Below are positions 22,262 to 34,480 of a DNA stretch of 64,000 bases, piece by piece. A program made the position numbers and the translations under genes. The DNA lies in assembly GCA_026120185.1 (NCBI GenBank), contig JANUWF010001050.1:1493001-1557000 (forward strand), read 5' to 3'. Position 1 is the stretch's first letter, and the number at the start of each line of letters is the position of its first letter. The notes below the pieces were generated by a model, which saw only the letters and a program-made list of their open reading frames with translations, searched no databases and was not told the DNA's origin. Origin of the DNA: Voacanga thouarsii (lineage: Eukaryota > Streptophyta > Magnoliopsida > Gentianales > Apocynaceae).

Positions 22262-25200
22262 TAGGAAGGTGAGAGATGAAGAAGATACTACAGTAGTAGT
22301 GGTAGCCGATGATGATATGTTGGTATTTTGCAACGATGGTCATATCAATATTACCAGTCAAGACAGTGATTAGATAATTGATTCAGGTGCATCATATCAT
22401 GTTACCCCACACAGACATTTCTTCTCAACCTACACCGAAGGAGACTTTGGCTTTGTTAGGATGGGAAACGAAGTTTCTTACAAAGTTGTTGGCAAGGGTG
22501 ATATTTGTTTAGATACAAATACCGGATGTCAGTTAGTCTTGAGGAATGCCAGACATGTTCCTGGTATTCGTCTTAATCTTGTTTCCACTGGAAAGCTTGA
22601 TGATGAAGGCTACTATAGTTCTCAAGGTGGAGGCAAATGGAAACTCAGCAAAGGGAACCTAATCGTTGCCAGAGGAAGGAAGCAAAATACTTTTTACTTG
22701 ATGCAAGCCAAGCTGGGAAGAGGAGAGGTGAATGTAATTCAAGATTCTTCTATTGATCTTTGGCACAGGCGACTTGGGCACGTTAGTGAGAAGGGAATTC
22801 AAACACTTGTTCGTAGACAACTCCTCCCTAATGTAACAGGTACTTCTCTTAAATCATGTGTTGATTGTATTTATGGAAAACAACATAGAGTTGCCTTTCA
22901 AAGACTTCCTTCATCTAGAAAGCTAAATCCATTAGAGTTGGTGCACACTGATGTCTGCTATATGAAAGATAGGTCTCTTAGTGGTGCAATTTATTTTGTT
23001 ACTTTTATTGATGATTTCTCTAGAAAAGTCTGGTGTACTGCTTTGAAGTCTAAAGACCAAGTCTTAGGTGTGTTTAAAGACTTTCATAGCAAGGTCGAAA
23101 GGGAGACTGGTAAACAATTAAAGTGTGTTTGAGCCGATAATGGTGGTGAGTATAGATGACCATTTGAAAGCTACTGTAAGTCTCATGAGATCAGCCTAGA
23201 GAAGACAGTACCAAAAATACCACAGGAGAATGGAATAGCAGAAAGGATGAACAGAACTATCACTGAGCGGATCAGATGTATGCTTTCCAATGCCAAGCTG
23301 TCAAAATCCTTTTGGGGTGAAGCAATGAGAGAGGCAGTTGACCTGATTAATCTTTCTCCGTCAGTTCCTTTGGATGGTGATATTCCAGAGAGAGTATGGA
23401 TAGGTAAAAAAGTATCCCTCAACCACTTGCGAGTCTTTAGCTGTCGTGCATTTGTTCACATTCCCAAAGATGAGAGATCAAAGCTTGATGTAAAATCCAA
23501 GCAGTGTATTTTCTTGGGATATGCGCATGCAGAGTTTGGTTATAGGTTGTATGATCCAGTGGAGAAGAAATTGATCAGAAGTAGAGATGTTGTTTTTCTT
23601 GAAGATCAAACCATTGAAGATATTGTAAAACATGATAAGCCTAAACCAAAATCAAGATTCTCTGATGACATGCCTTCTAATTCAGATCCAGTTCCTACAC
23701 CAACTAGTTCTGATGTGCCAGTTCCAGAAACGGGTGATTCAAATCAAGGGGGAGCTGAAGATAACAATGATGTTGGTGAGATTGAACAAGAAGTACCACA
23801 GCCACAGTCACAAGATGAACCCAGGAGATCTATCAGGGAAAGAAGACCCTCTACTAGGTATAATCCTAATGAATATGTATTGTTGACTGATGGAGAAGAG
23901 CCAGAATCATATAGTGAAGCTTTGGAGCATGAGAAGAAAGAAGAATGGTTGCAAGCTATGCAAGAGGAGATGGTATCTTTATAAGAAAATCATACCTATG
24001 ACTTGGTGAAATTGCCTACAGGCAAGAGAACACTAAAGAACAAGTGGGTCTACAGGTTAAAGACTCAGGAGAATAGCTCACAACCTAAGTACAAGGCAAG
24101 ATTGGTTGTGAAGGGGTTCAGTCAAAAGAAAGGTATAGATTTTGAAGAAATCTTTTCTCCCGTGGTAAAGATGACATCTATTCGAGTTGTTCTTGGAATT
24201 GCTGCAAGTTTGAATCTTGAGATTGAGCAATTTGATGTGAAGACAACCTTTCTACATGGTGACTTAGAAGAGGAAATTTATACGGAGCAGCCGGAGGGGT
24301 TTACAGAAAGTGGTAAGGAGAATATGGTATGTCGTCTCAGGAAAAGCTTATATGGTTTGAAACAAGCACCGAGACAGTGGTATAAGAAATTTGACTCCTT
24401 TATGACAGATCAAAAATACCACAGAACCACACAGACCATTGTGTATATGTGAAGAACTTCTCAGATGGAGATTTTATTATCCTCTTATTGTATGTGGATG
24501 ATATGTTAATTGTTGGTCACGATGCCATGAAGATTGACAGGTTGAAAAAGGGGTCCAGCTAAACAAATTTTGGGGATGAAAATCACTCAAGATAGGCAAA
24601 ATGGAAAGCTTTGGTTATCTCAAGAAAAGTATATTGAGAAAGTACTTGATAGGTTCAACATGAGCAACGCTAAGGAAGCTTCTACTCCACTTGCAGGCCA
24701 CTTCAAGTTAAACATTGAGCAGTGTCCGAAAAGTGAGAAAGACAAAGAAGACATGAAGAAAGTTCCTTATGCTTCAGCAATTGGTAGTCTGATATATGCT
24801 ATGGTTTGCACCAGACCAGATATAGCTTCTGCAGTTAGAGTAGTTAGTCGATATCTCTCTAATCCTGGTAAAGAATATTGGAATGCAGTCAAGTGGATTC
24901 TTAGGTATCTCAAGGGAACTTCCAAATTATGTTTGTGCTTTGGAAATGGCAATATCATACTTGATGGATACTCTGATTCAGACATGGGAGGTGATCTTGA
25001 TAAGAGAAGATCTACATCTGGTTACTTGATGACTTTTGCAGGGGGAGCAATATCGTGGCAAAGTAAGTTGAAAAAATGTATTGCTCTTTCTAGTACAGAA
25101 GCAGAGTATATCGCAGCTACTGAAGCTTGTAAAGAAATTCTTTGGTTGCAGAGGTTTCTTCAGGAATTGGGCTTGAAACAAGAAAAGTATAATCTTCATT

Positions 25201-25430
25201 GTGACCGTCAGAGTGCCATTCATCTGTGTAAGAATTCTACATTTCACTCTCGATCCAAACATATTGATGTGAGATATCATTGGATTAGAGAAGTTTTGGA
25301 TTCCAAGCTACTAATGCTTGAGAAGGTGTGCACGGATGATAATGGTTCTGATATGCTGACTAAGGTGTTGCCCAGGGAGAAATTTTTATTTTGCAGACAA
25401 GAAGCAAGTTTAGTTGTATTTTCCAAATGA
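22262..25430 (+). pseudogene. Copia A pol (PR-IN-RT-RNase H), disrupted
   Basis: Protease motif IIDSGASYHVT is preceded by TAG at 22371 (a Trp codon elsewhere in copia). The integrase has the LWHRRLGHVS zinc region, HTDVCYM, ADNGGEY and QENGIAERMNRT, with TGA stops at 23130 and 23157 on either side of the second Asp motif. A TAA at 23982 interrupts the linker to RT. RT has KARLVVKGFSQKKG, FDVKTTFLHGDL and LYVDDMLIVG. A frame change near 24420 and a small deletion near 24553 precede the intact C-terminal part (24570-25430) with SSTEAEYIAATEA and KHIDVRYHWIRE. The breaks are nonsense changes plus small indels, typical of decay after insertion. Confidence 0.93.
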
Positions 25431-25445
25431 GCTGGAGGGGGAGAT

Positions 25446-26095
25446 TGTTGGGCTTAATATGTCCAGCCCATTTGGTGGACAAATAAAACAAAACAAATAA
25501 AAGCCCACAAACAAAGTAATAACCTAACAAAAATCAACAAGCATAGATGACGGCAATATTCGGGTGTAATTTCGTTGAGAGAAAGGCGGACAGCAAGGAA
25601 GAAAATTGCAAGAGTTTCTTCAAGCTTTGATCCTCAATTGGATGGTCATTTGGAGTCCGATTGAGACGAAATTTGGTTTTACGTGATCCTCTCAACAAGA
25701 ATTACAAATCTAACGGTTTAAATTTCGGTTTTGATAACATCCTTCCAAACTCAATTCTTGTTTAGTTGTAGCTTTGGGAGAAGATATTGATATATTATTA
25801 GTGTGCCTCTAGTGTTATCTAGAGAAGACTTTGTATTGCCCATTATTGTTGATAGTGGAAGTTTTACTGGATTAGGTCCCGTGGTTTTTCCCATCTTGGG
25901 TTTTTCACGATAAAAATCTTGGTGTCTTGCATTTTTACTTTGGTGCTTTCTTTTACCTGCTGGCGTTACTTAGGTAGTATCTTTGGTTAATTCCTATTTT
26001 TTATTAGCACATGGGAAATAGTTTTTTGATCTTGGATATAATTGTGACTTAGGTGGAGCCTGGTATTTTGCACTCTTTCGGTTTATTTCCCAACA
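25446..26095 (+). repeat. 3' LTR of copia A
   Basis: Pairs with 20778-21427 and follows the polypurine tract. Most differences from the 5' LTR are transitions. Confidence 0.95.
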
Positions 26096-26100
26096 ACCTT

Positions 26101-26650
26101 TCCCTGGGCATTTTTGTGGCAAATTTCACCAAAAGCTTATGAAAAAATGGAACTGATAATTCTGTAAACCCACTCGCCAAACCCCTAAACTCTGAGCCAA
26201 AGGCTTCCAAACAGTAACAACAACCGGACAGGAAACAGAAATTTGCTGAAAAGTCTCTTCATTCAAATGGCAAGACTGACATCTAGAAGCGAGGGAAAAA
26301 ACGTTTTCTTCAAATTGTCCAAGGAAAAGTATGAATTTAACAGCTTCCACATAAAATGCTTTACCTGAGGCTGAATATTAATCTGATGAAGCTCCGATAG
26401 CAATTGATTTAGTTGTCTTCTCTGTTGAACAATACTCCAAGCAGAAGAGAGTGAAAATTTTCCATCCTGCGAAGGCAACAGCCAAACCAATTTGTCAGTC
26501 GTAGATTCCAATTGCTGAGGAGAAAGCATTCTGAAAATATGAATTGTCAAATCTGAATCCAAGACCAGATTCAATAGAGGCACATTCCAAAAACCATTTG
26601 AGGTGAAGTGTGACACCAAAATCCCTTCAAACTGAACTGCATGTAGAACA
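26101..26650 (-). pseudogene. LINE-like relic, reverse-transcriptase zinc-binding part, unit 1
   Basis: On the minus strand it encodes a zf-RVT type segment: LVWLLPSQDGKFSLSSAWS, then QVKHFMWKLLNSYF and CQSCHLNEETFQQ...CPVVVTVW. This domain sits between the reverse transcriptase and RNase H of plant L1-type LINEs. A frame change separates the two halves. Its upstream side is cut at 26651 by the LTR of copia F, and its downstream side continues at 20777 beyond copia A. The reverse transcriptase proper is not in the window and may lie past 64000, beyond element F. Confidence 0.75.
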
Positions 26651-27217
26651 TAAGAAGTCAATGACTGCATGACCAGCTTCCACCGCCATTTGAGAACAAT
26701 CTAGAGCTGCAATTTGCATCCAGATTTTGCAGCCACCATTCTACAACAATTTGGACAATAGCAACTCGGTGAAAAATATCAGCAACTTTCACAGTCCACT
26801 TGCAGCTCATGAAGTTTCCACCATCTTCATCAATTTGCAGCTTATCATGAATTATTATAGAACCTACAACTTTCAACTGGAAGATGTCCACGGCCATTGC
26901 AACTTGCGTGATCCTAGAACCATCAAGAAATAGCAAGTCGGTTAGTTTACTTATAAATAGAGTTGATTCTTGGAGATTTGTATCAACATTAAAAAAAAAA
27001 AAAGGGTTAAGAGATTTGTGATGTGTGCATGGGAGAATAAGAGCATTAAATGCTCATATGTATTAGTGGTGTGATTTTCTTAGAGTTCATTCACTTGTTT
27101 TGAGAGGAAGTTTTAGTGAGAAAATTTTGTGTCTCCTTTATTTATATCAATAAAATTAGTTTGAATTTCCTTTGGTCCTCTCCTTTCAGCCCTCTCCCTT
27201 CTTTCTTTTTCTCAACA
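26651..27217 (+). repeat. 5' LTR of copia F, unit 1
   Basis: It should start with TG but reads TA here, against TGAGAAGTCAATG in unit 2. It ends CTCAACA, with TGGTATCAGAGC at 27221. 567 bp against 538 bp in unit 2, because of small indels. Confidence 0.88.
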
Positions 27218-27416
27218 TTTTGGTATCAGAGCTAGGCTCACCAAGTTCGTCAAGGCTTCAAGATCGAGTCAAAGAACGGTTAGGGACTGTGTTCAAAGTA
27301 GTCAATTAGCGATCGTGGTATGTCAAGACTCTGCCAGTGTGTAGTCAGGGATTGTGAAATTGGTTGGTCAAGGACTAGCCTTACTTGGATAAGGTGCAGG
27401 GCATCAATAAGTCACG

Positions 27417-28463
27417 ATGGCAGGTTTCATTAACATGAACAATATTGAAAAGTTAATGGAGGACAACTACAACGATTGGAGCATGTGCCTGGAGTTTTAC
27501 TTAAGAGGACAAGGCTTAGGGTGCTCGTTGATGGAAGACAAACAACCAACCACCACTGAAAAATGTTGGAGAATACAACAAATGGAATAAGAATGCTGGT
27601 AGGCTCTATCTTAATAGCTAAAAAATAATTTTTAGATTTGATTAAAAATGCAGAGATGCCAAAGGAAGCTTGAGATATTCTTGCGGAGAGATTCTCCAAG
27701 AATAATGAAGCCAAGGTGCAACGGCTTGAAAATGAGCTTTTGGGAATCTCACAAGATAATATGATGGGAAGTCAATATTTTGCTAAAGTGAGATCTTGAA
27801 GTGAAAAAAGTTCAAAATTAGATCTTACTTGTCCTATTGATGAGACCAGGATGAGAAGAATCATAATTTGGGGCCTACGGTGAGAATACACCCCGATTAT
27901 AGCCACAACATGGGAATGACTTGAACCACCAATGCTTAATGTGTTAGAAAGTATGTTGGTAAATGAAAAAGTCTTGATGAGACTATCCTATAGTACATCA
28001 ACAAATGATGAAGAGAAGGCTGCTTATGGTAGACAAAGAATATACGGAGGATAGAAAAATGCAAAAAAACCAATTGAAGAAGACAAAAATAGAGAGAGAC
28101 ATGACTTCTAGCAGAAAAGGCATCCGGAGAAAAGTATGCATTAAGGGGGAGCACCACCATAGCAAAATAACAACACGAGGAGTCACCGAAGAAACGAGTG
28201 TTACAATTGCGAGAAGAAAGGCCACTTTGCTCGAGATTGTTGGCACTGACAGGCTAAAGGGAATGCTGTCACCTCTTCACGAACTCAAGAAATTGAGGAT
28301 GAATGGGACTTTCTTGCATCCTACGCAATTGAAGAGAAGTAAATCCTATCGAGCTAAATTTAAGAAAAGGAAGAATATCTAGAACTAGTTGCGATACATG
28401 ACAAACTTATCAATTACAAAAATGATTGGATAGTAGATTTAGGATGCTCTAATCATATGACAA
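27417..28463 (+). pseudogene. Copia F gag and start of protease, unit 1
   Basis: It starts MAGFINMNNIEKLMEDNYNDW, with the gag core motif DNYNDWSMCLEFYL, and soon reaches stops and frame changes. The zinc knuckle CYNCEKKGHFARDC is readable at 28199-28240. The protease motif DWIVDLGCSNHMT (usual Ser replaced by Leu) lies immediately before the E LTR insertion. Not functional. Confidence 0.85.
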
Positions 28464-30118
28464 TGTTGGAAAATATGCCATCTAGACTAGATTATCTGAT
28501 GTAATTATCGAATTTATTAATAAAAGAATTTATTCTCAAAATTTGTTTATGAATTTACATTTTATTTGTGCACGATTTTTGTTTGGAAAGGACCCATTGT
28601 GTTTAAGTAAGTGATCAATGTGAATAGTGGTCTTTCACAGTAAGGTATGGATCACAGATTACTTAACACATAAATGTTTATTCCTAGCCGATTGATGAGA
28701 ATGAGAATCTCATCATGTATAGGTTATTGTGTTATGAATTCCAAATGAGAAATGACTTACCTTTAGCTAATGAGTAGTCCACTCACTTCATAGTATGAGC
28801 TTATTTCGAAACGTAGAACATGACCTGTAATAGTGGTTTCTAAAAGTACTATTTAAAAGAAACCCAAACTGTTACTACTACAGCGTGGACTAATACTCTA
28901 TCGCTTGAGTGTGAGTTGGTGGTCTGACGAAATTAGAAGCATATACTTTGATATACTGTAGTTGAGGTTCTTTCGTAGAACCAATATACTTAGAGAGGTG
29001 TTAATACACTCTTCCTCTCTAATTGCATGGCGATGCGTAGAAGGGTATTTTAGTTATTACACATGTAGGTTGAAGACTTTGCTAACGCAGCATTGTCCTT
29101 GGGGTCAATATTTTCTTATGGTGATATTAGAAAATATTTAAAATGCAAAATATAGCTATCTATACAGCAGGGGTATTTTGGTCATTTTAGTATTTAAGGC
29201 GATGTGTCTTTTGGTCCCCGAAATGGCTTTTAAGTCGTGAAAGATTTAGGTTAAGAAATTGGTCTTGATAATTATGGATTTTTATTTTATTAGTCTAATT
29301 TATTATTGGACTAGAATAAAATATAAGGTCTGAGAAAGAGTATTTATTTTATCTAGTTTAATTGGTTAATTAATTATTCAGGGCCCAAGGCCCAAATTGA
29401 ATAATTAGAAAATTAATCTAGAACTAGATAAAAGGTATGAAATTTTATTTGGTCTATTTGGGCTTGTAATTATTTATTGCGCTGTTTAATAAAGCCCAAA
29501 AAATAAATAATTGAGATTTATTATTTATAGGTGTTCAAGCTCAAGAATAAATAATTTTATCTAACCCAATGAATAAGATCAGGGTAAAATAAAATTTATA
29601 TTAAAAAAATATTAAATTAATTATTAAAATAAAATAAAAAAAGACAACACGGGATGGACCCTGTGTTGTTTTGTGTGAAGGATAACAGAAAGCATGGATG
29701 CTTTCTGTTTTCACGCAGATGAATTATTCTCTCTTAGGGTGTGTAAATGAAAATGAATTGAAGTGGAGCAAGGCTCTTTGGCAATTAGGTGAGCTTTCAA
29801 TTCACAGAAGCAAGGAAAAGAAAACAGCTCTGCTTATTTTTCATTTTGCATTGACAGAAAGCCAAACCCATTTCAGGCCTTCAAGGCTTATCAAAACCTT
29901 ATCTTTCACCGGCTGTGCTACGGGCACTATTTCGGAAGATCGAAAGCTTCACGTGGATAAGACGCAGTAGACGTTTGCAAGGATATGAGCCACTAGCCTC
30001 AAATATCCTTATATAGACATTTATATCAGTGCGAAAAGGGCCATTCAATCACAGAGGTAAAATTTTCGTTTTCCTAATATGCTTTCGTTTTGATGATTTT
30101 TGCCATTTTAAGCCTTCA
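28464..30118 (+). repeat. LTR of copia E, unit 1
   Basis: 1655 bp, TG...CA. Compared with 51022-52917 it lacks about 240 bp (after 28990, where the unit 2 copy has ATGTTAGGTATATGTG onward), with microhomology TTA at the deletion joint. Differences from unit 2 are about 7% by eye in the first 300 bp. Confidence 0.92.
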
Positions 30119-30453
30119 ATTGGTATCAGAGCCATTGTTTGGCAAATGTAGGAAACATGTTAGGCTTAACTAAAATAAGAAAATATTTGTTTAGGTTGAA
30201 ATCTGTGATCTTTCGTGCTTACTGGTATAAGTAGTTTCAATATAAGTTTTGCGAATGGAAGTATAAGAACAATGTATTTTACTTACTTTCATAGATATTG
30301 TGTAAGCCCAGTGTTTTTAAGAGTATATGCAGTTGTTTGGATGATTTTTGAGTGAAAACCATGAAAAAAAATTAGAGAGAGTTCGCAAGAGGCTTTTTGG
30401 AGAAGAAGCACTGTTGAAGCCATATAAGTCGAGCCGCGCCACTAAGCCAAGCC
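28464..30453 (+). mobile_element. Copia E, 5' LTR and leader only, unit 1 copy
   Basis: LTR 28464-30118, PBS TGGTATCAGAGCC at 30120 and about 320 bp of leader. It is cut at 30453 where the tandem duplication switches back to the start of the unit. It sits at the same position in F as the complete E of unit 2, so it was copied by the duplication and is not a separate insertion. Confidence 0.92.
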
Positions 30454-30458
30454 GCATA
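30454..30458. other. Junction of the tandem duplication (5-bp filler)
   Basis: The E leader (…CTAAGCCAAGCC) changes at 30454 to the unit start (ACTGAAGAGCC…) through GCATA. The same GCAT lies just left of the MITE target site at 14694-14697. Confidence 0.85.
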
Positions 30459-30690
30459 ACTGAAGAGCCTGGAACGGTTTCCTTTTTGAATTTGCATTAC
30501 AGGCACATTCAGTTTTCACAACAGCCGAGAAAAGAATTTTTTCAGTTGCTAGAAACTTCTGCCAGGGGGTCCACCAAAAGAATACATTGCACCCATCCAA
30601 CTGATCTTTACCAGGCTCAGGCTGTCTTAGGCTTGGTTTAGGAGTTGAAAAATGCAGAGAAGAGAAAAAATTTGTAAAGAATTGTCTTCT

Positions 30691-31040
30691 TGTTATAAAA
30701 TTTGAATAGTATTAGAATAAAATCTTCACAGTACACACTAATAAAACTCTAACTATTCTTTGCACAAGAATTTCTCTCTTTCTTTTCTCTCACAATTTTC
30801 TTTTATCTTTCTTTCACAAAATAATGGTATATTACAAGTTTAGAGAATAGCTCTATTTATAGAGCTTTAATTAGTAGAATACATCATGGCATACATCATC
30901 TTCCACTAATCTTAATTAGTGGTGTCTCCACTAAATGGTGGACATCCATAAAAATCTTCTCTAATAATTCACATAAATCCATAATTAGTAGAGCCTCCAT
31001 TAATTAGTGGAGCTTCCACTAATTTAATATATTCATAACA
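30691..31040 (-). repeat. 3' LTR of copia B
   Basis: TGTTATAAAATTTG to ATTCATAACA. It is rich in ATTAGTGG / CCACTAAT motifs in both orientations, able to form small stem-loops. Confidence 0.93.
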
Positions 31041-31164
31041 CTCCCCCTTGGATGTCTATCAATTACATAAAGAATATGCCTCGTTAAAACCTTATTAGAT
31101 AAAAACCCAATAGAAAAAAAAATCTAGTGAAAGAAAAAAAGTACACTATTCTATATATCTATTT

Positions 31165-32641
31165 ATTACTCCCCCTGATGAGATGATTCCTTTAAATCTT
31201 TAAATCGACGCATACCGATTTTATATCTCAACTTCTCAAATGTTGCAATCGGTAAAGTCTTTGTGAAAATATCTACGAGGTTGTCACATGACCGAATTTG
31301 TAGCATATCAATTTCATCTTTCTTCTGGAGTTCATGAGTAAAGAAGAATTTTGGTGAAATATGTTTTGTCCGATCTCCTTTAATATATCATCCTCGTAAT
31401 TAAGCTATGCAAGCTGCATTGTCTTCATAAGGAGGAGTTGTAATATCTTTGATCGATGATAATCCACAACTTTCTCGGATATAATGAATCATGGATCTTA
31501 GCCAGATACATTCTCGACTTGCTTCATGAATGGCTATAATTTCATCATGATTTGAAGAAGTAGCTGCTATAGATTATTTTGTAGAATGCCATGATATAGT
31601 AGTATTTTCACATGTAAATAGATAGCCCGTTTGAGAACGTGCTTTATGTGGATCAGATAAATAACCAGCATCTGCATAATCTATCAATGTTGGGCTGGTT
31701 TTATTTGAATAAAATAATCCGAGATCAATTGTACATTGGAGATATCGAAGGACTTGTTTAATTCCATTCCAATGTCGTCGTGTTGGTGAAGAACTAAATC
31801 TTGCTAATAAATTGACAGAAAAAGTAATATCAGGTCGTGTATTATTAGCAAGATACATCAATGCACCAATTGCACTGAGATATGGTACTTCAGGACCAAG
31901 GAATTCTTCATCATCTTCTTGAAGTTGGAAAGGATCTTTATTCACATTTAATGATCGGACGATCATTGAAATACTCAATGGATGTGCTTTGTCCATGTAA
32001 AATCTTTTTAGCACTTTTGTTGTATATGTTGATTTATGAATAAATGTTCCACTTTTCAGATGTTTAATTTGTAAACCAAGGCAAAATTTGGTTTTACTAA
32101 AATCCTTGATTTCGAATTCTCTTTTTAAATAATCAATTGTTTCTTGGAGCTCTTTAGGAGTTCCAATAAGATTAATATCATCAACATATATAGCTAATAT
32201 CACAAATATAGAACCAAATTTCTTAATAGAAACACATGAACATACCTGGTCATTTTTAAATCCCGCTTTTAATAAATATTCACTAAGACGAGTGAACCAC
32301 ATGCGCCCAGATTGCTTCAGGCCATATAATGATTTCTGCAACTTGATGGAGTAATTTTCACGAGGATAATGTTTATATGCTTCAGGCATATGAATTCCTT
32401 CGGAGATTTTCATGTAAACATCATTTTCTAAATTTCCATACAAGTAAGCAATGACAACATCTAATAGGCGCATATCTATCTTTTCAGGTACTGCTAAACT
32501 AATAAGATATCGGAGTGTAATAACATCAACAACAGGAGAATAAGTTTCATCATAATTAATACCTGGTCTTTGTGAAAAACCTTGGGCTACTAATTGTGCT
32601 TTATATCGTACGATTTCATTATTTTCATTACACTTTCGCAC
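31165..32641 (-). pseudogene. Copia B RT-RNase H
   Basis: A 355-residue open stretch (32641-31574) carries [46 protein letters not shown] and the catalytic AIYVDDINLIG, then connection motifs (YLSAIGALMYLANNTRPD) and TGYLFTCENTTISWHSTK. After a stop at 31574 the RNase H end continues in frame (SSNHDEIIAIHEASRECIWL, DIFTKTLP) with further stops. RT could fold, but the polyprotein is interrupted. Confidence 0.92.
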
Positions 32642-34480
32642 AAATATCCATTTATAGCCAACAGGTTTTACACCTTTTGGTGTTCAGACTACAGGTTCGA
32701 AGACTTCACGTTTTGTCAGTGCATTTAACTCCGATTGAATCGCATCTTTCCATTGTAGCCAATCTTTTCTATACCGACATTCATCAACTAATATTGGTTC
32801 AGGATCATCACTATCCTGTGTAACATTAAGAGATATATTGTATGCAAATATATTATCAATAACAGTTTCTATCCGATTCCAACTTCTACCGGAAGTGGTA
32901 TAGTTGATAGAAATTTCAGTATTCCTTTCATCAACTTCTGGTTCTTTGTCATCAGTTTTCTCTTAGTCTTTATCATTCTCTTCTTCAATATGATCTTCTA
33001 GATCAGTTAATCCTCTTTTCTTTCGAGAATTTTTATCTTTGGACCCAAGAGGTCGGCCACGCTTTTGGCGTGCTTTTAACTTAGCAGCTATAGATATAAT
33101 ATTTTGTTCTGCTGGAACTTCAATTCGAATAGGAGCATTTATAGTTGGAATATGCGATTTTGTAACTCTTCTGAAGTCAACAAAAGCTTCTAGCATTTGA
33201 TTTGCAATGCTTTGCAAATGAATTATCTTTTGAACTTCAAGTTCACATGCACTTGTGCGCGGATCAAGATAATTTAATGATGTTGTCCAAGCAAGATTCT
33301 TTTTATACTGTTTTCGTTCTCCCCCTAATTTAGGGAATAATGATTCATCAAAATGATAATCAGCAAATCTTGCTGTGAATACATCTCTTGTCAGGGGTTC
33401 AACATACCTGATAATAGAGGGAGAATCATATCCAATGTATATCCCCTTTCTTCTTTGAGGACCCATCTTTGTACGTTGGTTTTGTGCAATTGGAACATAT
33501 ACAGTACACCTAAAAATTTTTAAATGAGCAATATTTGGTTCTGACCCAAAAGCCAATTGTAAATGAGTGAATTTATGATAACTAGTTGGCCTTATGCGTA
33601 CAAGTGCTGCAGCATGTAAAATAGCATGTCCCCAGGCAGATGTTGGGAGATTTGTTTTTATTAATAATGGTCTAGCAATTAATTGTAATCATTTAATCAA
33701 AAATTCAGCAAAACCATTTTGTGTATGAACATGAGCTACAAGATGTTCAACATTAATCCCAATTAACATGCAATATGCATCAAACGCATGTGATGAAAAT
33801 TCACCAGCATTATCCAAACGGATATTTTTAATGTGATGGTCAGGAAATTGTGCTCGTAATTTAATTATTTGAGCAAGTAATCTCGCAAACGCCAGGTTGC
33901 GAGTAGATAATAAACACACATGTGACCATCGGGATGATGCATCAATTAAGACCATAAAATATTTGAACGGTCCACATGGTGGATCAATAGGTCCACAAAT
34001 ATCTCCGTGAATCCGTTCAAGAAATGTAGGACTTTCAGCTCATATTTTTACTGGTGATGGTCTAACAATTAATTTTCCTAGGGAACATGCAGTACACGCG
34101 AATTTTTCTGATGTCAATATTCTTTTATTTTTTAATGGATGACCATGGGTATTCTCAATGATTCTTCTCATCATGGTAGATCCCGGATGACCCAACCGGT
34201 CATGTCAAATGTTAAAAGTAATAGGATCAGTAAACTTCTAGTTTATGAGATGATAAATTTCAATTGTACGTATTTTTGTAAAATATAGACCAATAGAAAA
34301 AGATGATAGTTTTTCTAATACAGATTTTTTACCCAAATGAATTTGAGTAATATAAAGATGCTCAATCATATTTTCCTCATTTGTTTCAACATGATAGTGC
34401 CTTATCAATAATAAGTATTATTCCTTCAGGCAACAATATACTAGCTCTTCCGAAGCCTTCAATCACATTTGTACTACCGT
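32642..34480 (-). pseudogene. Copia B integrase region
   Basis: The catalytic core is readable: GDICGPIDPPCGP, then VLIDASSRWSHVC, IRLDNAGEFSSHAFD and TQNGFAEFLIK, so the D, D and E positions are kept. A C-terminal portion (33556-32963) has the copia chromodomain-like YIGYDSPSIIRY and a basic tail (KKRGLTDLEDHIEEE). Stops at about 33688 and 32960 and others break the frame. Confidence 0.88.

Larger units (their letters stand above)
20778..26095 (+). mobile_element. Copia retrotransposon A, complete but defective
   Basis: A 5318-bp element with 650-bp LTRs at 20778-21427 and 25446-26095, TG...CA ends and target duplication ACCTT (20773-20777, 26096-26100). The PBS TGGTATCAGAGT is at 21431 and the purine tract GGAGGGGGAGA ends at 25444. 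The domain order gag-PR-IN-RT-RNase H is Ty1/copia. The pre-insertion site is preserved in unit 2 near 48686-48694, proving that A inserted into unit 1 separately. The LTRs differ at about two dozen positions (roughly 3.5-4%). Several nonsense and frameshift changes prevent autonomy. Confidence 0.97.
26651..28463 (+). mobile_element. Copia F, 5' part, unit 1 copy
   Basis: 5' LTR, PBS and gag up to the protease motif, then interrupted by the E LTR at 28464. The remainder of F is absent from this unit because the duplication ends inside E. Same arrangement as 49238-51021. Confidence 0.92.
14837..30453. repeat. Tandem segmental duplication, unit 1
   Basis: It begins ACTGAAGAGCCTGG and ends CTAAGCCAAGCC inside the leader of retroelement E. 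The same order of sequence recurs at 30459-53249: unassigned block, MITE, LBD gene, LINE relic, F 5' part, E 5' LTR and leader. Unit 1 alone carries copia A. Removing A and its target duplication leaves about 10.3 kb. Confidence 0.93.
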
